Assembly: GCA_958298945.1 (NCBI GenBank)
Contig: CATQJD010000005.1
Location: forward strand, 62,001 to 126,000
Reading direction: 5' to 3'
DNA length: 64,000 nt
DNA from: Atherix ibis
Lineage: Eukaryota > Arthropoda > Insecta > Diptera > Athericidae
Shown: piece after piece, positions 13,201-26,777 of the stretch
How the letters are laid out: every line of letters begins with the position of its first letter
How positions within the stretch are numbered: position 1 is the stretch's first letter
Made by a program: the position numbers and the translations under genes
Notes under the pieces: generated by a model
Seen by the model: only the letters and a program-made list of their open reading frames with translations
Database searches by the model: none
Told to the model about the DNA's origin: nothing

Positions 13201-16200
13201 TGAAGAGGAATATGAAGAAGTATGTTTAAGAGGAATATGAAGTAGTATGTTTAAGAAGAATGAAAAGTAGTATGTTTAAGAGGAATATGAAGTAGTATGT
13301 TTAAGAGGAATATGAAGTAGTATGTTTAAGAGGAATATAAAGTATTATGTTTAAGAGGAATATGAAGTAGTATATTTAAGAGGAATTTGAAGTAGTATAT
13401 TTAAGGGGAATATGAAGTAGTATGTTTAAGAGAAATATGAAGTAGTATGGTTAAGAGGAATATGAAGTAGTATGTTTAAGAGGAATATGCAGTAGTATAT
13501 TTAAGAGGAATCCGAAGTAGGATATTTAAGAGGAATATGAAGTAGTATGTTTAAGAGGAATATGAAGTAGTATGTTTAAGGGGAATATGAAGTAGTATGT
13601 TTAAGAGGAATATGAAGTAGTATGATTAAGAGGAATATGAAGTAGTATGATTAAGAGGAATATGAAGTAGTATGTTTAAGAGGAATATGAAGTAGTATGT
13701 TTAAGAGAAATATGAAGTAGTATATTTAAGAGGAATATGAAGTAGTATATTTAAGAGGAATATGATGTAGTATGTTTAAGAGGAATATGAAGGAGTATGT
13801 TTAAGAGGAATATGAAGTAGTATGTTTAAGAGGAATATGATGTAATATGTTTAAGAAGAATATGAAGTAGTATGTTTAAGAGGAATATGAAGTAGTATGT
13901 TTAAGAGGAATATGATTAGTATGTTTAAGAGTAATATGAAGTAGTATGCTTAAAAGGAATATGAAGTAGTATATTTAAATGGAATATGAAGTAGTATATT
14001 TAAGAGGAATATGAAGTAGTATATTTAAGACGAATATGAAGTATTATGTTTAAGAGGGATATTAAGTAGTATGTTTAAGATGAATATGAAGTAGTATGTT
14101 TAAGAGGAATATGAAGTAGTATATTTAAGAGGAATATGAAGTATTATGTTTAAGAGGAATATGAAGTAGTGCCTTTAAGATGAAAATGAAGTAGTATATT
14201 TTAGAGGAATATGAAGTAGTATGTTTAAGAGGAATATTAAGTAGTATGTTTAAGAGGAATATGAAGTAGTATGTTTAAGAGGAATATGAAGTAGTATGTT
14301 TAAGAGGAATTTGAAGTAGTATGTTTAAGTGAAATATGAAGTAGTATGTTTAAGAGGAATATGAAGTAGTATGTTTAAGAGGAATATGAAGAAGTATGCT
14401 TAAGAGAAATATTAAGTAGTATATTTAAGAGGAATATGAAGTAGTATATTGAAGAGGAATATGAAGTAGTATGTTTAAGAGGAATATGAAGTAGTATGTT
14501 TAATATAATTATGAAGTAATATGTTTAAGAGGAATATGAAGTAGTATATTTAAGAGGAATATGAAGTAGTATATTTAGGAGGAATATGAAGTAGTATATT
14601 TAAGAGGAATATGAAGTGGTATATTTAAGAGGAATATGAAGTAGTATGTTTGAGAGGAATATGAAGTAGTATGTTTAAGAGGAATATGAAGTAGTATGTT
14701 TAAGAGGAATATGAAGTAATATATTTAAGGGGAATATGAATTAGTATATTGATGAGGAGTATGAAGTAGTATATATAAGAGGAATATGAAGTGGTATGTT
14801 TAAGAGGAATATGAAGTAGTATGTTTAAGAGGAATATGATGTAGTATGTTTAAGAGGAATATGCAGTAGTATATTTAAGAGGAATAAGAAGTACTATATT
14901 TAAGAGGAATATGAAGTAGTATGTTTAAGAGGAATATGAAGTAGTATGTTTAAAAGGAATGTGAAGTAGTATGTTTAAGAGGAATATGAAGTAGGATGTT
15001 TAAGTAGAATATGAAGTAGTATGTTTAAGAGGAATATGAAGTAGTATGTTTAAGAGTAATATGAAGTAGTATGTTTAAGAGGAATATGAAGTAATATGTT
15101 TAAGAGGAATATGAAGTAGTACATTTAAGAGGAATATGAAGTAGTATGTTTAAGAGGAATATGAAGAAGTATGTTTAAGAGGAATATGAAGTAGTATGTT
15201 TAAGAGGAATATGAAGTAGTATGTTTTAGAGGAATATGAAGTAGTATATTTAAGAGGAATATGAAGTAGTATGCTTAAGAGGAATATAAAGTAGTATATT
15301 TAAGAGGAATATGAAGTAGTATATTGAAGAGGAATATGAAGTAGTATGTTTAAGAGGAATATGAAGTAGTATGTTTAAGAAGAATGTGAAGTAGTATGTT
15401 TAAGAGGAATATGAAGTAGTATGTTTAAGAGGAATATGAAGTAGTATGTTTAAGAGGAATATGAAGTAGTATGTTAAAGAGTAATATGAAGTAGTATGTT
15501 TAAGAAGAATGTGAAGTAGTATGTTTAAGAGGAATATGAAGTAGTATGTTTAAGAGGAATATGAAGTAGTATGTTTAAAAAGAATGTGAAGTAGTATGTT
15601 TAAGAGGAATAAGAAGTAGTATGTTTAAGAGGAATATGAAATAGTATGTTTAAGAGGAATATGAAGTAGTATATTTAAGAGGAATTTGAAGTAGTATATT
15701 TAAGAGGAATATGAAGTAGTATGTTTAAGAGAAATATGATGTAGTATGTTTAAGAGGAATATGAAGTAGTATGTTTAAGAGGAATATGCAGTAGTATATT
15801 TAAGAGGAATATGAAGTAGAATATTTAAGAGGAATATGAAGTAGTATGTTTAAGAGGAATACGAAGTAGTATGTTTAAGATGAATATGAAGTAGTATGTT
15901 TAAGAGAAATATGAAGTAGTATGTTTAAGAGGAATATGAAGTAGTATGTTTAAGAGAAATATGAAGTAGTATGTTTAAGAGGAATATGAAGTAGTATGTT
16001 TAAGAGTAATATGAAGTAGTATGTTTAAGAGGAATATGAAGTAGTATATTTAAGAGGAATATGAAGTAGTATATTTAAGAGGAATATGATGTAGTATGTT
16101 TAAGAGGAATATGAAGGAGTATGTTTAAGAGGAATATGAAGTAGTATGTTTAAGAGGAATATGATGTAATATGTTTAAGAAGAATATGAAGTAGTATGTT

Positions 16201-17178
16201 TAAGAGGAATATGAAGTAGTATGTTTAAGAGGAATATGATTAGTATGTTTAAGAGTAATTTGAAGTAGTATGCTTAAAAGGAATATGAAGTAGTATATTT
16301 AAACGGAATATGAAGTAGTATATTTAAGAGGAATATGAAGTAGTATATTTAAGAGGAATATGAAGTATTATGTTTAAGAGGGATATTAAGTAGTATGTTT
16401 AAGATGAATATGAAGTAATATGCTTAAGAGGAATATGAAGAAGAATGTTTAAGAGAAATATGAAGTAGTATGTTTAAGAGGAATATGAAGTAGTATGTTT
16501 AAAAGAAATATGAAGTAGTATATTTAAGAGGAATATGAAGTAGTATGTTTAAGAGGAATATGAAGTAGTATGTTTAAGAGGAATATGAAGTACTATGTTT
16601 AAGAGGAATATGAAGTAGTATGTTTAAGAGGAATATGAAGTAGTATGTTTAAGAGGACTATGAAGTAGTATATTTAAGAGAAATATGAAGTAGTATGCTT
16701 AAGAGGAATATGAAGTAGTAATTTAAGAGAAATATGAAGTAGTATATTGAAGAGGAATATGAAGTAGTATGTTTAAGATTAATATGAAGTAGTATGTTTA
16801 AGAGGAATATGAAGTAGTATGTTTTAAGAGGAATATGAAGTAGTACATTTAAGAGGAATATGAAGTAGTATGTTTAAGAAGAATATGAAGAAGTATGTTT
16901 AAGAGGAATATGAAGTAGCATGTTTAAGAGGAATATGAAGTAGTATGTTTAAGAGGAATATGAAATAGTATATTTAAGAGGAATATGAAGTAGTATGCTT
17001 AAGAGGAATATGAAGTAGTATATTTAAGAGGAATATGAAGTAGTATATTGAAGAGGAATATGAAGAAGTATGTTTAAGAGGAATATGAAGTAGTATGTTT
17101 AAGAAGAATGAAAAGTAGTATGTTTAAGAGGAATATGAAGTAGTATGTTTAAGAGGAATATGAAGTAGTATGTTTAAG
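10255..17178 (+). repeat. 3,848-bp tandem duplication (copy 2 partial)
   Basis: Markers recur at +3,848: ACCTTTAAGATG 10,324 / GCCTTTAAGATG 14,172; GAAGTAC 11,040/14,888; TACATTT 11,274/15,122; ATGATTAG 12,387/16,235; a rare GAATGAAAAG variant near 13,258/17,106. Homology stops near 13,330 and 17,178. The 3,848 bp equals 154 x 25 - 2, matching internal indels (three -1 and one +1). The stretch 13,375-14,100 is not in the second copy; it resembles 781-1,500 instead (displacement 12,599). Confidence 0.85.
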
Positions 17179-18414
17179 AGGAATATGAAGTAGTATGTTT
17201 AACAGTAATATGAAGTAGTATGTTTAAGAGGAATATGAAGTAGTATATTTAAGAGGAATATGAAGTAGTATATTTAAGAGGAATATGAACTAGTATGTTT
17301 AAGAGGAATATTAAGTAGTATGTTTAAGAGGAATATGAAGTAGTATGTTTAAGAGGAATATGAAGTAGTATATTTAAGAGGAATATGAAGTAGTATATTT
17401 AAGAGGAATATGATGTAGTATGTTTAAGAGGAATATGAAGGAGTATGTTTAAGAGGAATATGAAGTAGTATGTTTAAGAGGAATATGATGTAATATGTTT
17501 AAGAAGAATATGAAGTAGTATGTTTAAGAGGAATATGAAGTCGTATGTTTAAGAGGAATATGATTAGTATGTTTAAGAGTAATATGAAGTAGTATGCTTA
17601 AAAGGAATTCGAAGTAGTATATTTAAACGGAATATGAATTTGTATATTTAAGAGGAATATGAAGTAGTATATTTAAGAGGAATATGAAGTATTATGTTCA
17701 AGAGGGATATTAAGTAGTATGTTTAAGATGAATATGAAGTAGTATGTTTAAGAGGAATATGAAGAAGAATGTTTAAGAGAAATATGAAGTAGTATGTTTA
17801 AGAGAAATATGAAGTAGTATATTTAAGAGGAATATGAAGTAGTATGTTTAAGAGGAATATGAAGTAGTATGTTTAAGAGGAATATGAAGTACTATGTTTA
17901 AGAGGAATATGAAGTAGTATGTTTAAGAGGAATATAAAGTAGTATGTTTAAGAGGACTATGAATTAGTATATTTAAGAGAAATATGAAGTAGTATGCTTA
18001 AGAGGAATATGAAGTAGTATATTTAAGAGAAATATGAAGTAGTATATTGAAGAGGAATATGAAGTAGTATGTTTAAGAGTAATATGAAGTAGTATGTTTA
18101 AGAGGAATATGAAGTAGTATGTTTAAGAGGAATATGAAGTAGTACATTTAAGAGGAATATGAAGTAGTATGTTTAAGAAGAATATGAAGAAGTATGTTTA
18201 AGAGGAATATGAAATAGCATGTTTAAGAGGAATATGAAGTAGTATGTTTAAGAGGAATATGAAGTAGTATATTTAAGAGGAATATGAAGTAGTATGCTTA
18301 AGAGGAATATGAAGTAGTATATTTAAGAGGAATATGAAGTAGTATTTTGAAGAGGAATATGAAGAAGTATGTTTAAGAGGAATATGAAGTAGTATATTTA
18401 AGAAGAATGTGAAG

Positions 18415-18445
18415 TAGTATGTTTAAGAGGAAACATATGATGTAG
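18415..18445 (+). repeat. +3-bp junction monomer AAACATATG (5 copies)
   Basis: A 28-bp monomer with GAGGAAACATATGATG in place of GAGGAATATGATG. It joins an upstream GAAGAATGTGAAG context to the downstream GATGTAG/GCAGTAG/GAAGTAC cassette, so it looks like a recombination breakpoint. The same junction recurs at 21,732, 25,883, 29,383 and 30,836 and was therefore copied with later duplications. Confidence 0.85.
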
Positions 18446-21400
18446 TATGTTTAAGAGGAATATGCAGTAGTATATTTAAGAGGAATAAGAAGTACTATAT
18501 TTAAGAGGAATATGAAGTAGTATGTTTAAGAGGAATATGAAGTAGTATGTTTAAGAGGAATGTGAAGTAGTATGTTTAAGAGGAATATGAAGTAGGATGT
18601 TTAAGTAGAATATGAAGTAGTATGTTTAAGAGGAATATGAAGTAGTATGTTTAAGAGTAATATGAAGTAGTATGTTTAAGAGGAATATGAAGTAATATGT
18701 TTAAGAGGAATATGAAGTAGTACATTTAAGAGGAATATGAAGTAGTATGTTTAAGAGGAATATGAAGAAGTATGTTTAAGAGGAATATGAAGTAGTATGT
18801 TTAAGAGGAATATGAAGTAGTATGTTTTAGAGGAATATGAAGTAGTATATTTAAGAGGAATATGAAGTAGTATGCTTAAGAGGAATATAAAGTAGTATAT
18901 TTAAGAGGAATATGAAGTAGTATATTGAAGAGGAATATGAAGTAGTATGTTTAAGAGGAATATGAAGTAGTATGTTTAAGAAGAATGTGAAGTAGTATGT
19001 TTAAGAGGAATATGAAGTAGTATGTTTAAGAGGAATATGAAGTAGTATGTTTAAGAGGAATATGATGTAATATGTTTAAGAAGAATATGAAGTAGTATGT
19101 TTAAGAGGAATATGAAGTAGTATGTTTAAGAGGAATATGATTAGTATGTTTAAGAGTAATATGAAGTAGTATGCTTAAAAGGAATATGAAGTAGTATATT
19201 TAAACGGAATATGAAGTAGTATATTTAAGAGGAATATGAAGTAGTATATTTAAGAGGAATATGAAGTATTATGTTTAAGAGGGATATTAAGTAGTATGTT
19301 TAAGATGAATATGAAGTAATATGCTTAACAGGAATATGAAGAAGAATGTTTAAGAGAAATATGAAGTAGTATGTTTAAGAGGAATATGAAGTAGTATGTT
19401 TAAAAGAAATATGAACTAGTAAATTTAAGAGGAATATGAAGTAGTATGTTTAAGAGGAATATGAAGTAGTATGTTTAAGAGGAATATGAGGTACTATGTT
19501 TAAGGGGAATATGAAGTAGTATGTTTAAGAGGAATATGAAGTAGTATGTTTAAGAGGACTATGAAGTAGTATATTTAAGAGAAATATGAAGTAGTATGCT
19601 TAAGAGGAATATGAAGTAGTAATTTAAGAGAAATATGAAGTAGTATATTTAAGAGGAATATGAAGTATTATGTTTAAGAGGGATATTAAGTAGTATGTTT
19701 AAGATGAATATGAAGTAATATGCTTAAGAGGAATATGAAGAAGAATGTTTAAGAGAAATATGAAGTAGTATGTTTAAGAGGAATATGAAGTAGTATGTTT
19801 AAAAGAAATATGAAGTAGTATATTTAAGAGGAATATGAAGTAGTATGTTTAAGATGAATATGAAGTAATATGCTTAAGAGGAATATGAAGAAGAATGTTT
19901 AAGAGAAATATGAAGTAGTATGTTTAAGAGGAATATGAAGTAGTATGTTTAAAAGAAATATGAAGTAGTATATTTAAGAGGAATATGAAGTAGTATGTTT
20001 AAGAGGAATATGAAGTAGTATGTTTAAGAGGAATATGAAGTACTATGTTTAAGAGGAATATGAAGTAGTATGTTTAAGATTAATATGAAGTAGTATGTTT
20101 AAGAGGAATATGAAGTAATATGTTTTAAGAGGAATATGAAGTAGTACATTTAAGAGGAATATGAAGTAGTATGTTTAAGAAGAATTAGAAGAAGTATGTT
20201 TAAGAGGAATATGAAGTAGCATGTTTAAGAGGAATATGAAGTAGTATGTTTAAGAGGAATATGAAATAGTATATTTAAGAGGAATATGAAGTAGTATGCT
20301 TAAGAGGAATATGAAGTAGTATATTTAAGAGGAATATGAAGTAGTATATTGAAGAGGAATATGAAGAAGTATGTTTAAGAGGAATATGAAGTAGTATGTT
20401 TAAGAAGAATGTGAAGTAGTATGTTTAAGAGGAATATGAAGTAGTATGTTTAAGAGGAATATGAAGTAGTATGTTTAAGAGGAATATGAAGTAGTATGTT
20501 TAACAGTAATATGAAGTAGTATGTTTAAGAGGAATATGAAGTAGTATATTTAAGAGTAATATGAAGTAGTATATTTAAGAGGAATATGAACTAGTATGTT
20601 TAAGAGGAATATTAAGTAGTATGTTTAAGAGGAATATGAAGTAGTATGTTTAAGAGGAATATGAAGTAGTATATTTAAGAGGAATATGAAGTAGTATATT
20701 TAAGAGGAATATGATGTAGTATGTTTAAGAGGAATATGAAGGAGTATGTTTAAGAGGAATATGAAGTAGTATGTTTAAGAGGAATATGATGTAATATGTT
20801 TAAGAAGAATATGAAGTAGTATGTTTAAGAGGAATATGAAGTCTTATGTTTAAGAGGAATATGATTAGTATGTTTAAGAGTAATATGAAGTAGTATGCTT
20901 AAAAGGAATATGAAGTAGTATATTTAAACGGAATATGAAGTAGTATATTTAAGAGGAATATGAAGTAGTATATTTAAGAGGAATATGAAGTATTATGTTC
21001 AAGAGGGATATTAAGTAGTATGTTTAAGATGAATATGAAGTAGTATGTTTAAGAGGAATATGAAGAAGAATGTTTAAGAGAAATATGAAGTAGTATGTTT
21101 AAGAGAAATATGAAGTAGTATATTTAAGAGGAATATGAAGTAGTATGTTTAAGAGGAATATGAAGTAGTATGTTTAAGAGGAATATGAAGTACTATGTTT
21201 AAGAGGAATATGAAGTAGTATGTTTAAGAGGAATATGAAGTAGTATGTTTAAGAGGACTATGAATTAGTATATTTAAGAGAAATATGAAGTAGTATGCTT
21301 AAGAGGAATATGAAGTAGTATATTTAAGAGAAATATGAAGTAGTATATTGAAGAGGAATATGAAGTAGTATGTTTAAGAGTAATATGAAGTAGTATGTTT

Positions 21401-22024
21401 AAGAGGAATATGAAGTAGTATGTTTAAGAGGAATATGAAGTAGTACATTTAAGAGGAATATGAAGTAGTATGTTTAAGAAGAATATGAAGAAGTATGTTT
21501 AAGAGGAATATGAAATAGCATGTTTAAGAGGAATATGAAGTAGTATGTTTAAGAGGAATATGAAGTAGTATATTTAAGAGGAATATGAAGTAGTATGCTT
21601 AAGAGGAATATGAAGTAGTACATTTAAGAGGAATATGAAGTAGTATATTGAAGAGGAATATGAAGAAGTATGTTTAAGAGGAATATGAAGTAGTATGTTT
21701 AAGAAGAATGTGAAGTAGTATGTTTAAGAGGAAACATATGATGTAGCATGTTTAAGAGGAATATGCAGTAGTATATTTAAGAGGAATAAGAAGTACTATA
21801 TTTAAGAGGAATATGAAGTAGTATGTTTAAGAGGAATATGAAGTAGTATGTTTAAGAGGAATGTGAAGTAGTATGTTTAAGAGGAATATGAAGTAGGATG
21901 TTTAAGTAGAATATGAAGTAGTATGTTTAAGAGGAATATGAAGTAGTATGTTTAAGAGTAATATGAAGTAGTATGTTTAAGAGGAATATGAAGTAATATG
22001 TTTAAGAGGAATATGAAGTAGTAC
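18431..22024 (+). repeat. 3,301-bp recurrence nested in the 4,151-bp unit
   Basis: AAACATATG (18,431 to 21,732), GAAGTAC (18,489 to 21,790) and TACATTT (18,723 to 22,024) recur at +3,301 = 132 x 25 + 1. The same spacing reappears inside the second 4,151-bp copy (GAAGTAC 22,640 to 25,941; TACATTT 22,874 to 26,175). The cassette therefore lies near both ends of each 4,151-bp unit, leaving 850 bp between cassettes across the unit junction (21,790 to 22,640). Confidence 0.75.
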
Positions 22025-25000
22025 ATTTAAGAGGAATATGAAGTAGTATGTTTAAGAGGAATATGAAGAAGTATGTTTAAGAGGAATATGAAGTAGTATG
22101 TTTAAGAGGAATATGAAGTAGTATGTTTTAGAGGAATATGAAGTAGTATGTTTAAGAGGAATATGAAGAAGTATGTTTAAGAGGAATATGAAGTAGTATG
22201 TTTAAGAGGAATATGAAGTAGTATGTTTAAGAGGAATATCAAGTAGTATGTTTAAGAGGAATATGAAGTAGTATGTTTAAGAGTAATATGAAGTAGTATG
22301 TTTAAGAAGAATGTGAAGTAGTATGTTTAAGAGGAATATGAAGTAGTATGTTTAAGAGGAATATGAAGTAGTATGTTTAAAAAGAATGTGAAGTAGTATG
22401 TTTAAGAGGAATAAGAAGTAGTATGTTTAAGAGGAATATGAAGTAGTATGTTTAAGAGGAATATGAAGTAGTATATTTAAGAGGAATTTGAAGTAGTATA
22501 TTTAAGAGGAATATGAAGTAGTATGTTTAAGAGAAATATGATGTAGTATGTTTAAGAGGAATATGAAGTAGTATGTTTAAGAGGAATATGCAGTAGTATA
22601 TTTAAGAGGAATATGAAGTAGAATATTTAAGAGGAATAAGAAGTACTATATTTAAGAGGAATATGAAGTAGTATGTTTAAGAGGAATATGAAGTAGTATG
22701 TTTAAGAGGAATGTGAAGTAGTATGTTTAAGAGGAATATGAAGTAGGATGTTTAAGTAGAATATGAAGTAGTATGTTTAAGAGGAATATGAAGTAGTATG
22801 TTTAAGAGTAATATGAAGTAGTATGTTTAAGAGGAATATGAAGTAATATGTTTAAGAGGAATATGAAGTAGTACATTTAAGACGAATATGAAGTAGTATG
22901 TTTAAGAGGAATATGAAGAAGTATGTTTAAGAGGAATATGAAGTAGTATGTTTAAGAGGAATATGAAGTAGTATGTTTTAGAGGAATATGAAGTAGTATA
23001 TTTAAGAGGAATATGAAGTAGTATGCTTAAGAGGAATATAAAGTAGTATATTTAAGAGGAATATGAAGTAGTATATTGAAGAGGAATATGAAGTAGTATG
23101 TTTAAGAGGAATATGAAGTAGTATGTTTAAGAAGAATGTGAAGTAGTATGTTTAAGAGGAATATGAAGTAGTATGTTTAAGAGGAATATGAAGTAGTATG
23201 TTTAAGAGGAATATGATGTAATATGTTTAAGAAGAATATGAAGTAGTATGTTTAAGAGGAATATGAAGTAGTATGTTTAAGAGGAATATGATTAGTATGT
23301 TTAAGAGTAATATGAAGTAGTATGCTTAAAAGGAATATGAAGTAGTATATTTAAACGGAATATGAAGTAGTATATTTAAGAGGAATATGAAGTAGTATAT
23401 TTAAGAGGAATATGAAGTATTAAGTTTAAGAGGGATATTAAGTAGTATGTTTAAGATGAATATGAAGTAATATGCTTAAGAGGAATATGAAGAAGAATGT
23501 TTAAGAGAAATATGAAGTAGTATGTTTAAGAGGAATATGAAGTAGTATGTTTAAAAGAAATATGAAGTAGTATATTTAAGAGGAATATGAAGTAGTATGT
23601 TTAAGAGGAATATGAAGTAGTATGTTTAAGAGGAATATGAAGTACTATGTTTAAGAGGAATATGAAGTAGTATGTTTAAGAGGAATATGAAGTAGTATGT
23701 TTAAGAGGACTATGAAGTAGTATATTTAAGAGAAATATGAAGTAGTATGCTTAAGAGGAATATGAAGTAGTAATTTAAGAGAAATATGAAGTAGTATATT
23801 TAAGAGGAATATGAAGTATTATGTTTAAGAGGGATATTAAGTAGTATGTTTAAGATGAATATGAAGTAATATGCTTAAGAGGAATATGAAGAAGAATGTT
23901 TAAGAGAAATATGAAGTAGTATGTTTAAGAGGAATATGAAGTAGTATGTTTAAAAGAAATATGAAGTAGTATATTTAAGAGGAATATGAAGTAGTATGTT
24001 TAAGATGAATATGAAGTAATATGCTTAAGAGGAATATGAAGAAGAATGTTTAAGAGAAATATGAAGTAGTATGTTTAAGAGGAATATGAAGTAGTATGTT
24101 TAAAAGAAATATGAAGTAGTATATTTAAGAGGAATATGAAGTAGTATGTTTAAGAGGAATATGAAGTAGTATGTTTAAGAGGAATATGAAGTACTATGTT
24201 TAAGAGGAATATGAAGTAGTATGTTTAAGATTAATATGAAGTAGTATGTTTAAGAGGAATATGAAGTAATATGTTTTAAGAGGAATATGAAGTAGTACAT
24301 TTAAGAGGAATATGAAGTAGTATGTTTAAGAAGAATATGAAGAAGTATGTTTAAGAGGAATATGAAGTAGCATGTTTAAGAGGAATATGAAGTAGTATGT
24401 TTAAGAGGAATATGAAATAGTATATTTAAGAGGAATATGAAGTAGTATGCTTAAGAGGAATATGAAGTAGTATATTTAAGAGGAATATGAAGTAGTATAT
24501 TGAAGAGGAATATGAAGAAGTATGTTTAAGAGGAATATGAAGTAGTATGTTTAAGAAGAATGTGAAGTAGTATGTTTAAGAGGAATATGAAGTAGTATGT
24601 TTAAGAGGAATATGAAGTAGTATGTTTAAGAGGAATATGAAGTAGTATGTTTAACAGTAATATGAAGTAGTATGTTTAAGAGGAATATGAAGTAGTATAT
24701 TTAAGAGGAATATGAAGTAGTATATTTAAGAGGAATATGAACTAGTATGTTTAAGAGGAATATTAAGTAGTATGTTTAAGAGGAATATGAAGTAGTATGT
24801 TTAAGAGGAATATGAAGTAGTATATTTAAGAGGAATATGAAGTAGTATATTTAAGAGGAATATGATGTAGTATGTTTAAGAGGAATATGAAGGAGTATGT
24901 TTAAGAGGAATATGAAGTAGTATGTTTAAGAGGAATATGATGTAATATGTTTAAGAAGAATATGAACTAGTATGTTTAAGAGGAATATGAAGTCGTATGT

Positions 25001-26777
25001 TTAAGAGGAATATGATTAGTATGTTTAAGAGTAATATGAAGTAGTATGCTTAAAAGGAATATGAAGTAGTATATTTAAACGGAATATGAAGTAGTATATT
25101 TAAGAGGAATATGAAGTAGTATATTTAAGAGGAATATGAAGTATTATGTTCAAGAGGGATATTAAGTAGTATGTTTAAGATGAATATGAAGTAGTATGTT
25201 TAAGAGGAATATGAAGAAGAATGTTTAAGAGAAATATGAAGTAGTATGTTTAAGAGAAATATGAAGTAGTATATTTAAGAGGAATATGAAGTAGTATGTT
25301 TAAGAGGAATATGAAGTAGTATGTTTAAGAGGAATATGAAGTACTATGTTTAAGAGGAATATGAAGTAGTATGTTTAAGAGGAATATGAAGTAGTATGTT
25401 TAAGAGGACTATGAATTAGTATATTTAAGAGAAATATGAAGTAGTATGCTTAAGAGGAATATGAAGTAGTATATTTAAGAGAAATATGAAGTAGTATATT
25501 GAAGAGGAATATGAAGTAGTATGTTTAAGAGTAATATGAAGTAGTATGTTTAAGACGAATATGAAGTAGTATGTTTAAGAGGAATATGAAGTAGTACATT
25601 TAAGAGGAATATGAAGTAGTATGTTTAAGAAGAATATGAAGAAGTATGTTTAAGAGGAATATGAAATAGCATGTTTAAGAGGAATATGAAGTAGTATGTT
25701 TAAGAGGAATATGAAGTAGTATATTTAAGAGGAATATGAAGTAGTATGCTTAAGAGGAATATGAAGTAGTATATTTAAGAGGAATATGAAGTAGTATATT
25801 GAAGAGGAATATGAAGAAGTATGTTTAAGAGGAATATGAAGTAGTATGTTTAAGAAGAATGTGAAGTAGTATGTTTAAGAGGAAACATATGATGTAGTAT
25901 GTTTAAGAGGAATATGCAGTAGTATATTTAAGAGGAATTAGAAGTACTATATTTAAGAGGAATATGAAGTAGTATGTTTAAGGGGAATATGAAGTAGTAT
26001 GTTTAAGAGGAATGTGAAGTAGTATGTTTAAGAGGAATATGAAGTAGGATGTTTAAGTAGAATATGAAGTAGTATGTTTAAGAGGAATATGAAGTAGTAT
26101 GTTTAAGAGTAATATGAAGTAGTATGTTTAAGAGGAATATGAAGTAATATGTTTAAGAGGAATATGAAGTAGTACATTTAAGAGGAATATGAAGTAGTAT
26201 GTTTAAGAGGAATATGAAGAAGTATGTTTAAGAGGAATATGAAGTAGTATGTTTAAGAGGAATATGAAGTAGTATGTTTTAGAGGAATATGAAGTAGTAT
26301 ATTTAAGAGGAATATGAAGTAGTATGCTTAAGAGGAATATAAAGTAGTATATTTAAGAGGAATATGAAGTAGTATATTGAAGAGGAATATGAAGTAGTAT
26401 GTTTAAGAGGAATATGAAGTAGTATGTTTAAGAAGAATGTGAAGTAGTATGTTTAAGAGGAATATGAAGTAGTATGTTTAAGAGGAATATGAAGTAGTAT
26501 GTTTAAGAGGAATATGAAGTAGTATGTTTAAGAGTAATATGAAGTAGTATGTTTAAGAAGAATGTGAAGTAGTATGTTTAAGAGGAATATGAAGTAGTAT
26601 GTTTAAGAGGAATATGAAGTAGTATGTTTAAAAAAATGTGAAGTAGTATGTTTAAGAGGAATAAGAAGTAGTATGTTTAAGAGGAATATGAAGTAGTATG
26701 TTTAAGAGGAATATGAAGTAGTATATTTAAGAGGAATTTGAAGTAGTATATTTAAGAGGAATATGAAGTAGTATGTT
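18475..26777 (+). repeat. 4,151-bp tandem duplication pair
   Basis: Copy 1 is about 18,475-22,625 and copy 2 starts about 22,626. Paired markers at +4,151: GAAGTAC 18,489/22,640 and 21,790/25,941; TACATTT 18,723/22,874, 20,147/24,298, 21,446/25,597 and 22,024/26,175; ATGATTAG 19,136/23,287 and 20,860/25,011; AAACATATG 21,732/25,883. The length is 166 x 25 + 1, the sum of indels +3, +1 and three -1. The copies diverge after about 22,141/26,291, where copy 1 has a rearranged, roughly 100-bp shorter stretch. Confidence 0.87.
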
